From: an uncultured Lachnospiraceae bacterium
GTDB taxonomy: Bacteria; Bacillota; Clostridia; Lachnospirales; Lachnospiraceae
Assembly (NCBI GenBank): GCA_910577765.1
Contig: CAJTOV010000002.1
Span: forward strand, 25,249-89,248
DNA length: 64,000 nucleotides
Direction of reading: 5' to 3'
Each line of letters opens with the position of its first letter. Within the stretch, counting starts at the first letter, position 1. The notes below the pieces were generated by a model. It saw only the letters and a program-made list of their open reading frames with translations, made no database searches and was not told where the DNA came from. Below are positions 7,335-16,242 of this stretch, piece after piece. The translations under genes and the position numbers were made by a program.

Positions 7335-9026
7335 TCATAAACTTTTTATCAGAACTTCTTTCCCTTCAAATGCAAAGCCATATTTCCGGATTCGGTCGCC
7401 AGAGAATCCCCTGCTCTCTAAATCTGCCTGGTATCGCTTTTCCTCAATCTGTTTCAAGGCGGCATCTGCAGTATCCTCCAACGATTTCTCCTCTCCCGAA
7501 TCTCTGACCTTAAATTCCATTATTACTGCATTATCTGTTCCGTTCTTCGGCTCCATTATTGCATCATACCTTCCAAAACCACTCTCACGGTTGGATGTAA
7601 TGATGTAGCGGTCTGCCAGTTCCACGGCAAGGCCCAGTACAAAGCCGTGGTAGAACCTCTCCGGCTGCGTCTCCAAAGAGGGATTTCTCCCACTGTCAAA
7701 ATAGCTGAATGTGGCCAGGGCTACCCGGTTCATGTAGGCGTTCATGGATTTTACGTCGTCCTGTAACAATGCCTTGACAAACCCGTTGTAGACCGTCCCC
7801 GTACTAGAGAACCATTTTCTGATCATCTTTTGGAACATGACATGCACTTCTTTATTTGTCAAAGCAAGTTCATACCAGTCTCCTCCTGTCTCCTCGTTTA
7901 ACGCGTAACTCTCGGCTTTCACATATCCACTGGCCAGAAACAGGCTCCAAATTGCGTTATCATCTACATCCAATTGATTGAAAATAATCTGCTCATCGAT
8001 TTCCTTGTGCAGATGCTCGCCTTTCAGCAGGTTCTCCATGGATATTTTTATGTCTGTGCTTCCCTCCCGTATCAGCTTATCTACCAGTCCGTTACTGCTG
8101 GTGTTGGCCCAGTAGGTGGAAAGCCGTCCTATTTTTAGGTAATTGATGATGGACCAGGGATTGTATATATCCCTGGATTTTCCAAAAGTAAATCCGTCAT
8201 ACCATCTTTTGACATCAGCACATCTATCCTGCATCCCATACTCATCCAGTGCAGAATACACCTCTTCCTCTGTAAAGCCAAAGCAATCCGCATACATCTC
8301 GGATGTGGATGTCACAACAGTCAAATGATTCAAGTCAGAGAAAATTGATTCCTTACTTACCCTTGTGATTCCTGTCATAACCGCCCTCTCCAGATAGGGA
8401 TTCGCCTTGAATGTAGAATTGAACAGGCCTCTCATGAGTTCCACCATTTCATACCAATAGCCATACACCCAGGCTTCCTGGAGCGGCGTGTCGTATTCGT
8501 CCAGCAAAATAATAACTTTTTTCCCATAATAACCTGATAGATAACCCGACAGATTTTTGAGAGAGTACGCAACCTCAGAATCCGTCATTTCTACCAAAAC
8601 CTTGCGGAAGCGTTCTGCTTCCCCTTCCTTCAGGCTCCCTCCTGTCAGCAGGAAATCATACCTGCGGTATACTTCTTCGATAAGCATACAAATCTTTTCC
8701 CTTGCCGAAGCAAAAGTATTGGCCTTTACATCCGCAAAGCTTAAATAAATTACAGGCATGCTTCCTTGAAGTTTGTGGTATTTCTCATTCTTCCATATGG
8801 ATAAACCCTTAAACACCTCTCCCTGTCCTGCATATTGTACAGATAAGAATCGCTCCAACATGTTCATATTCAAGGTCTTGCCAAATCTGCGAGGGCGGGT
8901 AATCAGCGTCACATCGTCTCTGTTTTCCCACCACTGTCTGATAAAATCTGTTTTATCAATATAAAAATTGTTTTCCATTATCAGCTTTTCAAAACTTTGA
9001 ATCCCTATTCCTACGGTTCTCGCCAC
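7335..9026 (-). CDS. AAA-ATPase-like protein with C-terminal PD-(D/E)XK nuclease
   Basis: 563 aa starting at a GTG preceded by GAGGGGAT. The N-terminus (FIR..., ITRPRRFGKT at 42-51) is the P-loop of the AAA-ATPase-like family (Pfam AAA-ATPase_like, PF09820); Walker B is VIILLDEYD near residue 170, followed by the sensor region MTGITRVSKESIFSDLN. The C-terminal 130 residues (GFGRYDAIM, then AVIMEFKVRD) carry the Asp and the ExK of a PD-(D/E)XK nuclease (PDDEXK_9 type). Related genes are abundant and multicopy in gut clostridia; their job is unknown, with selfish or defence roles proposed. Stands alone beside the broken Rpn gene. Three relatives occur in this window. Confidence 0.85.
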   Translation of the reverse strand: MARTVGIGIQSFEKLIMENNFYIDKTDFIRQWWENRDDVTLITRPRRFGKTLNMNMLERFLSVQYAGQGEVFKGLSIWKNEKYHKLQGSMPVIYLSFADVKANTFASAREKICMLIEEVYRRYDFLLTGGSLKEGEAERFRKVLVEMTDSEVAYSLKNLSGYLSGYYGKKVIILLDEYDTPLQEAWVYGYWYEMVELMRGLFNSTFKANPYLERAVMTGITRVSKESIFSDLNHLTVVTSTSEMYADCFGFTEEEVYSALDEYGMQDRCADVKRWYDGFTFGKSRDIYNPWSIINYLKIGRLSTYWANTSSNGLVDKLIREGSTDIKISMENLLKGEHLHKEIDEQIIFNQLDVDDNAIWSLFLASGYVKAESYALNEETGGDWYELALTNKEVHVMFQKMIRKWFSSTGTVYNGFVKALLQDDVKSMNAYMNRVALATFSYFDSGRNPSLETQPERFYHGFVLGLAVELADRYIITSNRESGFGRYDAIMEPKNGTDNAVIMEFKVRDSGEEKSLEDTADAALKQIEEKRYQADLESRGFSGDRIRKYGFAFEGKEVLIKSL

Positions 9027-9170
9027 AGTAATATCCCCTCCATATTCCAGATATCTGCTCTCCCCAAATAACCCATAACATTTTGTCAGTCTAAATATTT
9101 ATAATTATACATGTTCCTCCAATAACACACAAGAAGATTTCGAAAGTTTCCATAATAATTATGCCCATTA

Positions 9171-9239
9171 TCAAAGAATGGGAAGGTTCCCTGAAGCTTC
9201 CGGTACTTCTCGTCCTTCCATATGGATAATCCTTCAAAG
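9171..9239 (-). pseudogene. Fossil fragment of a second AAA-ATPase-like gene
   Basis: Translating the minus strand here gives FEGLSIWKDEKYRKLQGTFP, nearly identical to FKGLSIWKNEKYHKLQGSMP inside the neighbouring 7335-9026 gene. Homology stops abruptly on both sides. It abuts the truncated carboxypeptidase, so it marks the boundary of a deletion or recombination event between copies of this family. Confidence 0.7.
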
Positions 9240-9806
9240 AATAGGACTTAACCGATAACCCATAAAGGTTTTCTGATTAAGTCCTATTATAACCGTACCT
9301 TCCAGAAACACCTGGGACCCGCCCATAGACTTGGCATAGGCGCTGGTAACCACTTCATCGGACATTTTGATCTTCCCGGAATCAATGGCATCAAAGATCA
9401 GGATCAGGGTCATGATCTTGGTGATGCTTGCAGGACTCCGCTGTTCATCGGCATTCTTCTCGTAGATTACCTGGCCGGTGGAAGCTTCCATCAGGACTGC
9501 GCTGGGGGCGTGGATCTCCGGTCCGGCGGCAGGAGCTGCGGCCTGGACGCCGGTGCCGGACACCACCTGCACCTGGGCGCGGGGAGCTTCCACGGCCCCG
9601 GACTCCGCTTCCGCCTGGGTCTGCCCCAGGGCCCCGGTCCCATACTCCCCTGCGGCCTGTTCCCCGCCTCCATTGCCCCCTGCTTCCCGGGTCTGCCCCG
9701 TTTCCCCGGACCATACCACGCCCCAGGGTTCCTTCAGCCACGCCCCCTGTACCGGCAGCGGGGACACTGCCAGAAACATACTCATCCAGATCGCAACAGA
9801 CTTCAT
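9234..9806 (-). pseudogene. Truncated D-alanyl-D-alanine carboxypeptidase (DacF/DacA type)
   Basis: 190 codons remain. Residues 1-22 look like a signal peptide, residues 25-95 are a low-complexity Gly/Ala/Glu linker, and then the penicillin-binding fold begins: PSAVLMEASTGQVIYEKNAD followed by SPASITKIMTL, with the SxxK nucleophile (SITK). Homology ends after GGSQVFLE near 9302; the SxN and KTG motifs are gone and the last ~22 codons read into the inverted repeat. Normal family members are about 400 aa, so this is a 3'-truncated, inactive gene. Confidence 0.85.
9241..9287. repeat. 11-bp inverted repeat at the breakpoint
   Basis: ATAGGACTTAA (9241-9251) and TTAAGTCCTAT (9277-9287) are perfect inverted copies around a 25-nt AT-rich centre. 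It lies exactly between the end of homology of the truncated carboxypeptidase and the ATPase fossil. It could be a remnant of a small mobile element or a terminator-like hairpin created by the rearrangement. Confidence 0.6.
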
Positions 9807-9952
9807 ACGAATCCCTCAATTCCTCAATTACTATTGTATAAGTGTATGGCTATTTTTCGGAAACTATGTTATGATAATGATAATTCAGACATGGCTCTGG
9901 TCCCGGCCCTTACAGGGAGATATGACAATGATATTTAGGAGAGAATACGATT

Positions 9953-11470
9953 ATGAATCCACATGAATATAGCAGACGTTACCACAGCCGCCGGAGAAAC
10001 CGCCGCCTGAAACAGGCCTCCGTGATCGCAGGATGTACTGCTTTGCTTTTTACCTGCGGCGTAGGCGCCGCATTTCTTGGAGGGAAGCTGCTGGACCGCC
10101 CTTCCCTGCTTCCCATAGGTACTACCGCCTCCAGCGGACCGGCTTCCCTGCTTACCCCGGAGGCTGTTCCGGCAGGCAGCCAGTCTCCGGACCAGCAGGA
10201 TGCCGGCAGTACCGGGCCGGAGGCAGATATCTCCATTCCCGATGAATCCGTGCCGGAGACCGGCGCTTCCGGAAGGCCGGTATTTCCCGATACCCCTGCC
10301 GGCAGACTTCTGGCCCAGGCAGACCTGCTGGCCGCCGGCTATGACTATGACCGGGCCATAGAAGTGCTCCAGTCGGACCCGGACCTGGCCGGGGACCCGG
10401 ATATTTTAGCTGCCGTCAGCCAGTACGAATCCATTAAATCCACTCTGGTCAAGGCATCCGTCAGCAAGATCACCCATGTGTTCTTCCATTCCCTGGTAGC
10501 AGACAACTCCAAGGCATTTGACGGAGATGAAGACGAACCCGGTTACAATCAGGTGATGACCACCATCAGCGAGTTCAACAAGATCCTCAATACCATGTAT
10601 GAGAAAGGATATGTCCTTGTCCGGCTCCACGATATGGCCTACGAAACCACTGACGAGAACGGGAAGACGGTCATGAAGCCCGGCACCATTATGCTGCCGG
10701 AAGGCAAGATTCCCTTTGTCATGTCCCAGGACGACCTGTGCTACTATCCCTACATGGACGGGGACGGCTTTGCCACACGGATCGTCATCGGAGAAGACGG
10801 CTATCCCACCTGTGAGATGAAGATGGAGGACGGCACCATCTCCACCGGGGATTATGACCTGGTTCCCATACTGGAGCGGTTTATCCAGGAGCATCCTGAT
10901 TTTTCCTACAAGGGGGCCCGGGCCGTGCTGGCCTTCACCGGGTATGAGGGAATCCTGGGATACCGCACTTCCTCCGCCTACGTGGATTCTCCCACCTATG
11001 AGCAGGACCGCCAGGAGGCCGCAAAGGTAGCCCAGTGCTTAAAGGACCATGGCTGGGAGCTGGCCTCCCACAGCTGGGGACACCTGGATCTGGGAACCGT
11101 TGAGATGGAGCGTTTCCTGGCAGACACAGACAAGTGGGAGAACCAGGTGGATTCCCTGATCGGTCCCACAGATATCATCCTGTTTCCCTTTGGGGCAGAT
11201 GTCGGGGACTGGCATCCTTACACCACGGACAATGAGCGCTTTAACTACCTTTATAAATGCGGCTTCCGCTACTTCTGCAATGTGGACTCCAACCAGTACT
11301 GGGTCCAGATCGGCGACAACTACATGCGCCAGGGCCGCCGGAATCTGGACGGCTACCGCATGTGGAAGGACATTACCGCCGACGAACCTTCCAAACGCAA
11401 GCTGGATGACCTATTCCGGGCGGAGGATGTGTTTGACCCGGACCGGCCTACACCGGTTCCTGACATGTAA
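9953..11470 (+). CDS. Membrane-anchored polysaccharide deacetylase-like protein
   Basis: 505 aa. A basic N-terminus (RRYHSRRRNRRLKQ) is followed by one membrane helix (residues 24-46), a Ser/Pro/Gly-rich spacer to about 115, and a NodB-like fold. Visible are the Asp pair in SQDDLCYY (near 260), the metal-binding ASHSWGH motif (H-x3-H, near 380) and a C-terminal RYFCNVDSN strand. It probably removes acetyl groups from cell-wall glycan or a secreted polysaccharide outside the membrane. The domain carries long insertions compared with simple PgdA enzymes, so the substrate is open. The next gene, convergent, is a wall amidase. Confidence 0.85.
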   Translation: MNPHEYSRRYHSRRRNRRLKQASVIAGCTALLFTCGVGAAFLGGKLLDRPSLLPIGTTASSGPASLLTPEAVPAGSQSPDQQDAGSTGPEADISIPDESVPETGASGRPVFPDTPAGRLLAQADLLAAGYDYDRAIEVLQSDPDLAGDPDILAAVSQYESIKSTLVKASVSKITHVFFHSLVADNSKAFDGDEDEPGYNQVMTTISEFNKILNTMYEKGYVLVRLHDMAYETTDENGKTVMKPGTIMLPEGKIPFVMSQDDLCYYPYMDGDGFATRIVIGEDGYPTCEMKMEDGTISTGDYDLVPILERFIQEHPDFSYKGARAVLAFTGYEGILGYRTSSAYVDSPTYEQDRQEAAKVAQCLKDHGWELASHSWGHLDLGTVEMERFLADTDKWENQVDSLIGPTDIILFPFGADVGDWHPYTTDNERFNYLYKCGFRYFCNVDSNQYWVQIGDNYMRQGRRNLDGYRMWKDITADEPSKRKLDDLFRAEDVFDPDRPTPVPDM

Positions 11471-11482
11471 AGCCCGGGCTTC

Positions 11483-12262
11483 CTACTCCCTGGCTGCCTC
11501 CTTCACAAGATAGGTATTATATCCGTAGCCGCGGAGGGTCTGCTCCATGCGGGCGGCATTGTCCAGATTCAGATAAGCGCCTACCCGCACTTTGTAGAGT
11601 CCGTCATCTGCCACCAGAAAGGCCGGAAATCCCTGCTGCTCCAGCTGCCTTAAGAGATTCTGGGCATACTCCCGCTCCTTGTAGGAGGCCAGCTGGACCT
11701 GGTAGTATTCCGGCCCCTTTTCCTCCGCTTCCATGGTTTCCAGGACCCCCTGGGCAATGGCATTGGCAATGGCTCCGAAGTTCTGGTCAAAGAACCGGTT
11801 GTCGTTTCTGTTGTCCAGAAAGCCTGCCTCCACCAGCACCGCCGGCATCTGGGTACGGCGCAGGACAATAAGCCCGGGCCTCTCATTTACCCCCAGATTC
11901 TTAAAGCCCGCCTGCTCCAGCTGCCGGTTGATGTTCTCTGCCATCAGGGCCGGGACTCCCTGGTTCTCATAGACCAGGGTCTCCACCCCGGAGGCACTTC
12001 CCGGCACCGGCATGGCATTCCGGTGAATGGAAAGGAAATAATCCGCCCCGGAACGGTTGGCGATTCCTGCTTTCTCCATAGGGGTCTGGTATATGTCCGT
12101 GACGCGGGTGTACACCACATCCACGCCGTGATCAGCAAGAATATTTCCTACGGCCAGGGCCAGACGCAGGGTATCATTCTTCTCCTGCCGCCCTTCATAA
12201 ATGGCTCCGGGCTCCTGCCCGCCATGTCCGGCATCAATGATGATTCTTCTTGATTCAGCCAA
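11483..12262 (-). CDS. N-acetylmuramoyl-L-alanine amidase with SPOR domain
   Basis: About 259 aa. I prefer the TTG start at 12262, which has GGAGGGAG 8 nt upstream; the ATG at 12280 would contain that ribosome site inside the gene. The Amidase_3 domain shows IDAGHGG (zinc His), the Glu in GRQEKND, SIHRNA (second His) and VEAGFLDN (catalytic Glu). The last 75 residues (YYQVQLASYKEREYAQNLL onward) are a SPOR peptidoglycan-binding domain, as in CwlC-type enzymes. No signal peptide is visible, as in CwlC, which acts in mother-cell lysis. That role here is inferred. Confidence 0.9.
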   Translation of the reverse strand: MAESRRIIIDAGHGGQEPGAIYEGRQEKNDTLRLALAVGNILADHGVDVVYTRVTDIYQTPMEKAGIANRSGADYFLSIHRNAMPVPGSASGVETLVYENQGVPALMAENINRQLEQAGFKNLGVNERPGLIVLRRTQMPAVLVEAGFLDNRNDNRFFDQNFGAIANAIAQGVLETMEAEEKGPEYYQVQLASYKEREYAQNLLRQLEQQGFPAFLVADDGLYKVRVGAYLNLDNAARMEQTLRGYGYNTYLVKEAARE

Positions 12263-12326
12263 AATAAAAACTCCCTCCACATACTGCTCTATGGTATTAC
12301 AGTATGCAGAGAAAGTTCAAAGGGTG

Positions 12327-12764
12327 TTAATCCTCCACATCCACCCCCCGTGGTCCCACATGGGTGGAGAAGACGATCTGGGTGCTGGTTTTGCCGTACC
12401 GCTGCAGCTGCCCGATAAAAAGGTCCAGTTCCATGGTACTCTGGAACGCCACCTTCAGCACCATGGAATATTCCCCGGTGACACAGCTGCATTCCAGCAC
12501 ATTGGGAATGCTTTCCGCGTAGGCGTAGAACTTTGGCTTATCCTCCGGCACCACATCCAGGTTGATGAATGCCAGAATGTGGTATCCCAGCTTCATAGGG
12601 TCCACCTCCGCGTGATAGCCGCGGATGATTCCGTCCTTTTCCATCTTCTCAATCCGCGCCGACACTGCCGGTGAGGACAGAAATGTGCTCTCGGCAATGG
12701 TCTTTAAGGAAGTCCGCGCATTGGCCTGAAGCAGTTTCAGTATCCTTCTGTCAATATCATCCAT
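12327..12764 (-). CDS. Lrp/AsnC-family transcriptional regulator
   Basis: 145 aa with the standard layout: N-terminal winged helix (MDDIDRRILKLLQANARTSL; recognition helix in SSPAVSARIEKM) and a C-terminal RAM ligand-binding domain (residues 65-140). Preceded by GGGGAGGAAAG. It likely senses an amino acid; lying beside dapF and glnA it may respond to nitrogen or amino-acid state, but the gene is separated from dapF by 71 bp on the same strand and could be cotranscribed. Confidence 0.92.
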   Translation of the reverse strand: MDDIDRRILKLLQANARTSLKTIAESTFLSSPAVSARIEKMEKDGIIRGYHAEVDPMKLGYHILAFINLDVVPEDKPKFYAYAESIPNVLECSCVTGEYSMVLKVAFQSTMELDLFIGQLQRYGKTSTQIVFSTHVGPRGVDVED

Positions 12765-12835
12765 GATCTTTCCTCCCCATTTACAGCGTATACCCGCCGC
12801 TGTTACGGTTTCCTGCGTACAGTCCGGTGACCGCG

Positions 12836-13651
12836 TCAGGCCGGTTCCAGTGCCTCCCCGGTCTCCCCCTGGAACACTTCCACCGCCGGCCCGGTCATAA
12901 ATGCATGTCCGCCTTCCCGGTCCCAGTATATCTCCAGGGTGCCGCCTTTTAGCTGCACCTCTACCCGGTCCTCCGCCAGGCCCAGCATCATGGCGGCCAC
13001 GGCGCAGGCAGTAGCTCCTGTTCCGCAGGCCCAGGTCTCGCCGCTTCCCCGCTCCCAGACCCGCATCCGCAGATGTTTCCGGTCCAGCACCTGGACAAAC
13101 TCGGAATTTACCCGGTCCGGAAACCGCTGGTGGGTCTCAAATGCCGGTCCCATGCGCTCCAGATCCAGGCTGTCTATTTCGTCACAAACATATACGGCGT
13201 GGGGATTGCCCACAGAGATGCCGGTAAATTCCAGCTGCCGCCCCTCCACCACAATCTTCTCCGGAAGGGCAGAGGTAAGCTCCGGAATCCCCATATCCAC
13301 CTGGACCGCCGTCACCCGGCCCCCCTCCACCTGCATATCCAGATGCCGGATTCCCCCAAGGGTCTCCACGGTGATCCGGGTCCTGTCCACAATCCCGTGA
13401 TCATAGGCATACTTGCCTACACAGCGGATGCCGTTGCCGCACATGGCGCCCTCGCTTCCGTCCTCATTGAACATCCGCATCCGGCAGTCTGCCACAGCAG
13501 ACGGGCAGATCAGGATCAGGCCGTCGGAGCCGATGCCGAAGTGGCGGTCACTGACCCTTCTGGCCACCTCCTCCGGGTGCTCCACGGTCTCCTCAAAGCA
13601 GTTGACATACACGTAATCATTGCCAATGCCCTGCATTTTCGTAAACTTCAT
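12836..13651 (-). CDS. dapF: Diaminopimelate epimerase
   Basis: 271 aa from the ATG at 13651, which overlaps the stop of the ANTAR gene (ATGA) and has GAGGAG upstream; a longer ORF is spurious. It converts LL- to meso-diaminopimelate for peptidoglycan and lysine synthesis. Both catalytic cysteines are visible in their family settings: GAMCGNGIRC (about residue 75) and WACGTGATA (about residue 220). MQGIGNDYVY at the start is also diagnostic. Coupling to a nitrogen-control gene is unusual; see the glnA entry. Confidence 0.96.
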   Translation of the reverse strand: MKFTKMQGIGNDYVYVNCFEETVEHPEEVARRVSDRHFGIGSDGLILICPSAVADCRMRMFNEDGSEGAMCGNGIRCVGKYAYDHGIVDRTRITVETLGGIRHLDMQVEGGRVTAVQVDMGIPELTSALPEKIVVEGRQLEFTGISVGNPHAVYVCDEIDSLDLERMGPAFETHQRFPDRVNSEFVQVLDRKHLRMRVWERGSGETWACGTGATACAVAAMMLGLAEDRVEVQLKGGTLEIYWDREGGHAFMTGPAVEVFQGETGEALEPA

Positions 13652-14208
13652 TTCTTCTGTTCTCCTCTTTTCAGACTGATGACCATCTGGGCTGTCTCGG
13701 TAAGACTGGTCCCGGTGTCCATGCTGCATTTCTGGATATAGCGGTGGGCTTCCGCCTCAGTCATGCCCCTGGACTCCATGAGAAGGGCTTTTGCCTGCCG
13801 GATGATCACCTGTTCTTCCTCCCTGCGTTTTCTGGGCTGCTGCCGCTGTCTTCTCCGCCTGCGGGCCTGCTCATCCAGAACACTGCCCAGAGTCTCCACC
13901 AGGTCGTGGACCTTTAACGGCATGGACAGACACAGAATCTCCTGCCCCGTATGGACCGGATGCTTATCCGGGGAAGCCACCATCACCATGGCAAATTCCG
14001 GCGGCATATACTCCCGAAGCTCCGTGCACAGCATATCCGTCAGCCGGAAGCCGCAGACCACCACCCCGTGGCTGAGATTCTCCGTCTGTGCCAGGGTCTG
14101 GGCCCCGGAGCAGCATAGGGCCACCACCGGAAATCCGCTTTTCGTCAATATCTGTTTTATGCTTCTGGCATCCTCCTGTCTGGAAAATGCCACGATCACG
14201 TTGGCCAA
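13648..14208 (-). CDS. ANTAR-domain antitermination regulator
   Basis: 186 aa. The N-terminal 115 residues look like a degenerate receiver (ANVIVAFSRQEDARSIKQ; no clear phospho-acceptor in the usual acidic pocket), then a very basic linker (RRRRRQRQQPRKRR), then the C-terminal three-helix ANTAR domain (VIIRQAKALLMESRGMTEAEAHRYI). ANTAR proteins bind dual-hexaloop RNA and prevent termination. The gene lies 39 bp after glnA, and a glnA-ANTAR pair is a known clostridial nitrogen-regulation arrangement. The missing phosphosite suggests control by protein contact or ligand rather than by a histidine kinase. Confidence 0.9.
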   Translation of the reverse strand: MANVIVAFSRQEDARSIKQILTKSGFPVVALCCSGAQTLAQTENLSHGVVVCGFRLTDMLCTELREYMPPEFAMVMVASPDKHPVHTGQEILCLSMPLKVHDLVETLGSVLDEQARRRRRQRQQPRKRREEEQVIIRQAKALLMESRGMTEAEAHRYIQKCSMDTGTSLTETAQMVISLKRGEQKK

Positions 14209-14247
14209 ACACTCACCCCCCGGTCCTGCTGGCGGAACAGGGAGTGC

Positions 14248-15585
14248 CTAAAACTTGTAAAGATACTCCTGCACTTCCCAGTCCGTAACCTCTGCACGGA
14301 ATTTCTTCCACTCCTTTTCCTTGGCTTCCAGGTACTTGGTGTAAATGTGGTCCCCCAGAACCTCTCTGGCAAAGCTGCTTTCTGCAAACGCCTCCAGTGC
14401 TTCCCCCATGGTCTCCGGAAGCTGCTTAATCCCGGCCTGCCGCAGCTGGGCCTCGCTCATGGCGAAAATGTTGGTGTCCACACTGGCCGGAGGCTTCAGT
14501 CCCCGGCGGATGCCGTCCAGCCCGGCAGCCAGACAGGCAGCCAGGGCCAGGTAGGGGTTCACCGCCGAATCCGGGCAGCGCAGCTCGATCCGGGTGCTGG
14601 CCCCCCTGGATGAGGGAATCCGGATCAGGGGGCTGCGGTTGGAAGCGGCAGACCAGGCAATGTAGACCGGTGCGTCGTAGCCGGGCACCAGACGCTTGTA
14701 GGAGTTGACCAGGGGGTTGGTCAGCAGGGTGATCTCCCGGATATGCTCCAGAAGCCCGGCCATAAACTGGTAGGCGATCGGGCTGAGTCCCAGAGGATCG
14801 CTGCTGTCCACAAAGACATTGTTCCCGTCCCGGTCAGCCAGGGACATGTTGATATGCATGCCGGAGCCGTTGACACCTGCCTTGGGCTTGGGCATAAAGG
14901 TAGCATGAAGGCCGTGACGTCTGGCAATGGCCTTTACCGCCATCTTAAAGGTCATCACATTGTCTGCCGTGGCAAGGCCGTCCCCATACTGGAAATCAAT
15001 CTCATGCTGGGCCGGCGCAATCTCATGGTGGGAGGCTTCCACCTCAAAGCCCATGTCCTCCAGGTTCAGCACAATATCCCGGCGCACATTCTCCGCCAGG
15101 TCCAGGGGACCCACGTCAAAAAACCCCGCCATCTCATGGGTATCCGTGGTGGGCCGTCCGTTCTCGTCGGTGTGAAACAGAAAGAACTCACATTCCGGGC
15201 CTGCCTGGAAGGTATATCCCATGTCCAGGGCCTGCCTGGAGATCCGGCGCATCACATATCTGGGGTCCCCCTCAAAAGGCTCCCCGCTGGGCCGGTACAC
15301 GTCGCAGATGAACCGTGCCACCTTCCCCTGCTGGGGCCTCCAGGGAAAGATCTCAAAGGTATCCAGATCCGGGTGCAGGTACATATCCGACTCCTCAATC
15401 CGCACAAACCCCTCAATGGCCGAACCGTCGAACATACAGCGGTTGTCCAGGGCCTTCCCCAGCTGGCTGGAAGTAATGGCAATATTCTTTAACATGCCGA
15501 ACATATCGGTGAACTGGAGACGGATAAACTCCACATCCTCCTCCTCCACCAGACGGATAATATCTTCCTTACTATATCTGCTCAT
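14248..15585 (-). CDS. glnA: Glutamine synthetase, type I
   Basis: About 445 aa from the ATG at 15585, which has AAAGGAAGG upstream; the longer frame has no ribosome site. It makes glutamine from glutamate, ammonia and ATP. Family blocks are complete: the beta-grasp start (FIRLQFTDMFG), MFDGSAIEGF, the metal/ATP block GPECEFFLF, the signature KPKAGVNGSGMH (about residue 240), NRSPLIRIP and the C-terminal RIELRCPDSAVNPY. Length is that of the GSI-alpha enzymes of Firmicutes. First gene of glnA-ANTAR-dapF with a consensus promoter upstream. Confidence 0.97.
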   Translation of the reverse strand: MSRYSKEDIIRLVEEEDVEFIRLQFTDMFGMLKNIAITSSQLGKALDNRCMFDGSAIEGFVRIEESDMYLHPDLDTFEIFPWRPQQGKVARFICDVYRPSGEPFEGDPRYVMRRISRQALDMGYTFQAGPECEFFLFHTDENGRPTTDTHEMAGFFDVGPLDLAENVRRDIVLNLEDMGFEVEASHHEIAPAQHEIDFQYGDGLATADNVMTFKMAVKAIARRHGLHATFMPKPKAGVNGSGMHINMSLADRDGNNVFVDSSDPLGLSPIAYQFMAGLLEHIREITLLTNPLVNSYKRLVPGYDAPVYIAWSAASNRSPLIRIPSSRGASTRIELRCPDSAVNPYLALAACLAAGLDGIRRGLKPPASVDTNIFAMSEAQLRQAGIKQLPETMGEALEAFAESSFAREVLGDHIYTKYLEAKEKEWKKFRAEVTDWEVQEYLYKF

Positions 15586-15698
15586 GACATCCTTCCTTTC
15601 ATCCCGTCTGCCCCAGGTACCCCAAAGAAAAAGAGGGCGCCTGGAAAGGCCACCGGTTTCCCATGACCTTTTATGCAACACCCTCGTTCCATGGTTAG

Positions 15699-15727
15699 AT
15701 CATATCAGCCTGACCGGGATTTGTCAA
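15699..15727 (-). promoter_or_regulatory. Consensus sigma-A promoter of glnA
   Basis: Read on the minus strand: TTGACA (15722-15727), a 17-bp spacer and TATGAT (15699-15704). The start of transcription would fall about 110 bp before the glnA ATG, leaving room for a leader that an ANTAR protein could act on, although I do not see a clean two-hairpin ANTAR target. Confidence 0.8.
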
Positions 15728-15744
15728 GCAGATTGAAGCTCCCC

Positions 15745-16218
15745 TTACATCTGTCCCAGAAGATTCACCATCTCCACCGCAGACAGGGCACAGTCATACC
15801 CCTTGTTTCCGGCCTTGCTGCCGGCCCGGGCAATGGCCTGCTCAATGTTCTCCGTGGTCAGAATCCCGAAGAGTACCGGCACCCCGGTAGCCATGCTGAC
15901 CTGGGCGATTCCTTTGGACACCTCATTGCACACATAGTCGTAATGGGAGGTATCCCCGCGGATCACGGCCCCCACACAGATCACGGCATCATACTTACCG
16001 GATTTTGCCATCCGCTGGGCTGCCACAGGAATCTCAAATGCGCCCGGAACCCAGGCAGCCGTGATCCGTTCTTCCTCCACCCCGTGGCGCACCAGGCCGT
16101 CCACGGCACCGCCCAGCAGTTTATTGACAATAATCTCGTTGAACCGGGAAGCCACAATCCCCACACGCATTCCCTCCGGTGCTACCAGTTTTCCTTCCAG
16201 AACCTGAATCTCTTTCAT
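15745..16218 (-). CDS. ribH: 6,7-dimethyl-8-ribityllumazine synthase
   Basis: 157 aa, the usual length. It condenses ribityl-aminouracil with dihydroxybutanone phosphate. The phosphate/active-site block GAVIRGDTSHYDYVCNEVSKG (about residues 80-100) with the catalytic His is complete, as are VPGAFEIPVAAQ and GILTTENIEQA. Last gene of the ribD-ribE-ribBA-ribH operon, 24 bp after ribBA. Confidence 0.97.
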   Translation of the reverse strand: MKEIQVLEGKLVAPEGMRVGIVASRFNEIIVNKLLGGAVDGLVRHGVEEERITAAWVPGAFEIPVAAQRMAKSGKYDAVICVGAVIRGDTSHYDYVCNEVSKGIAQVSMATGVPVLFGILTTENIEQAIARAGSKAGNKGYDCALSAVEMVNLLGQM

Positions 16219-16242
16219 GATTTTTCTCCTCTCTTTTTCCGT

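Noticed and set aside
9428..9966. Several plus-strand ORFs rich in Arg, Pro and Gly
   Set aside because: Antisense shadow of the low-complexity linker of the truncated carboxypeptidase.
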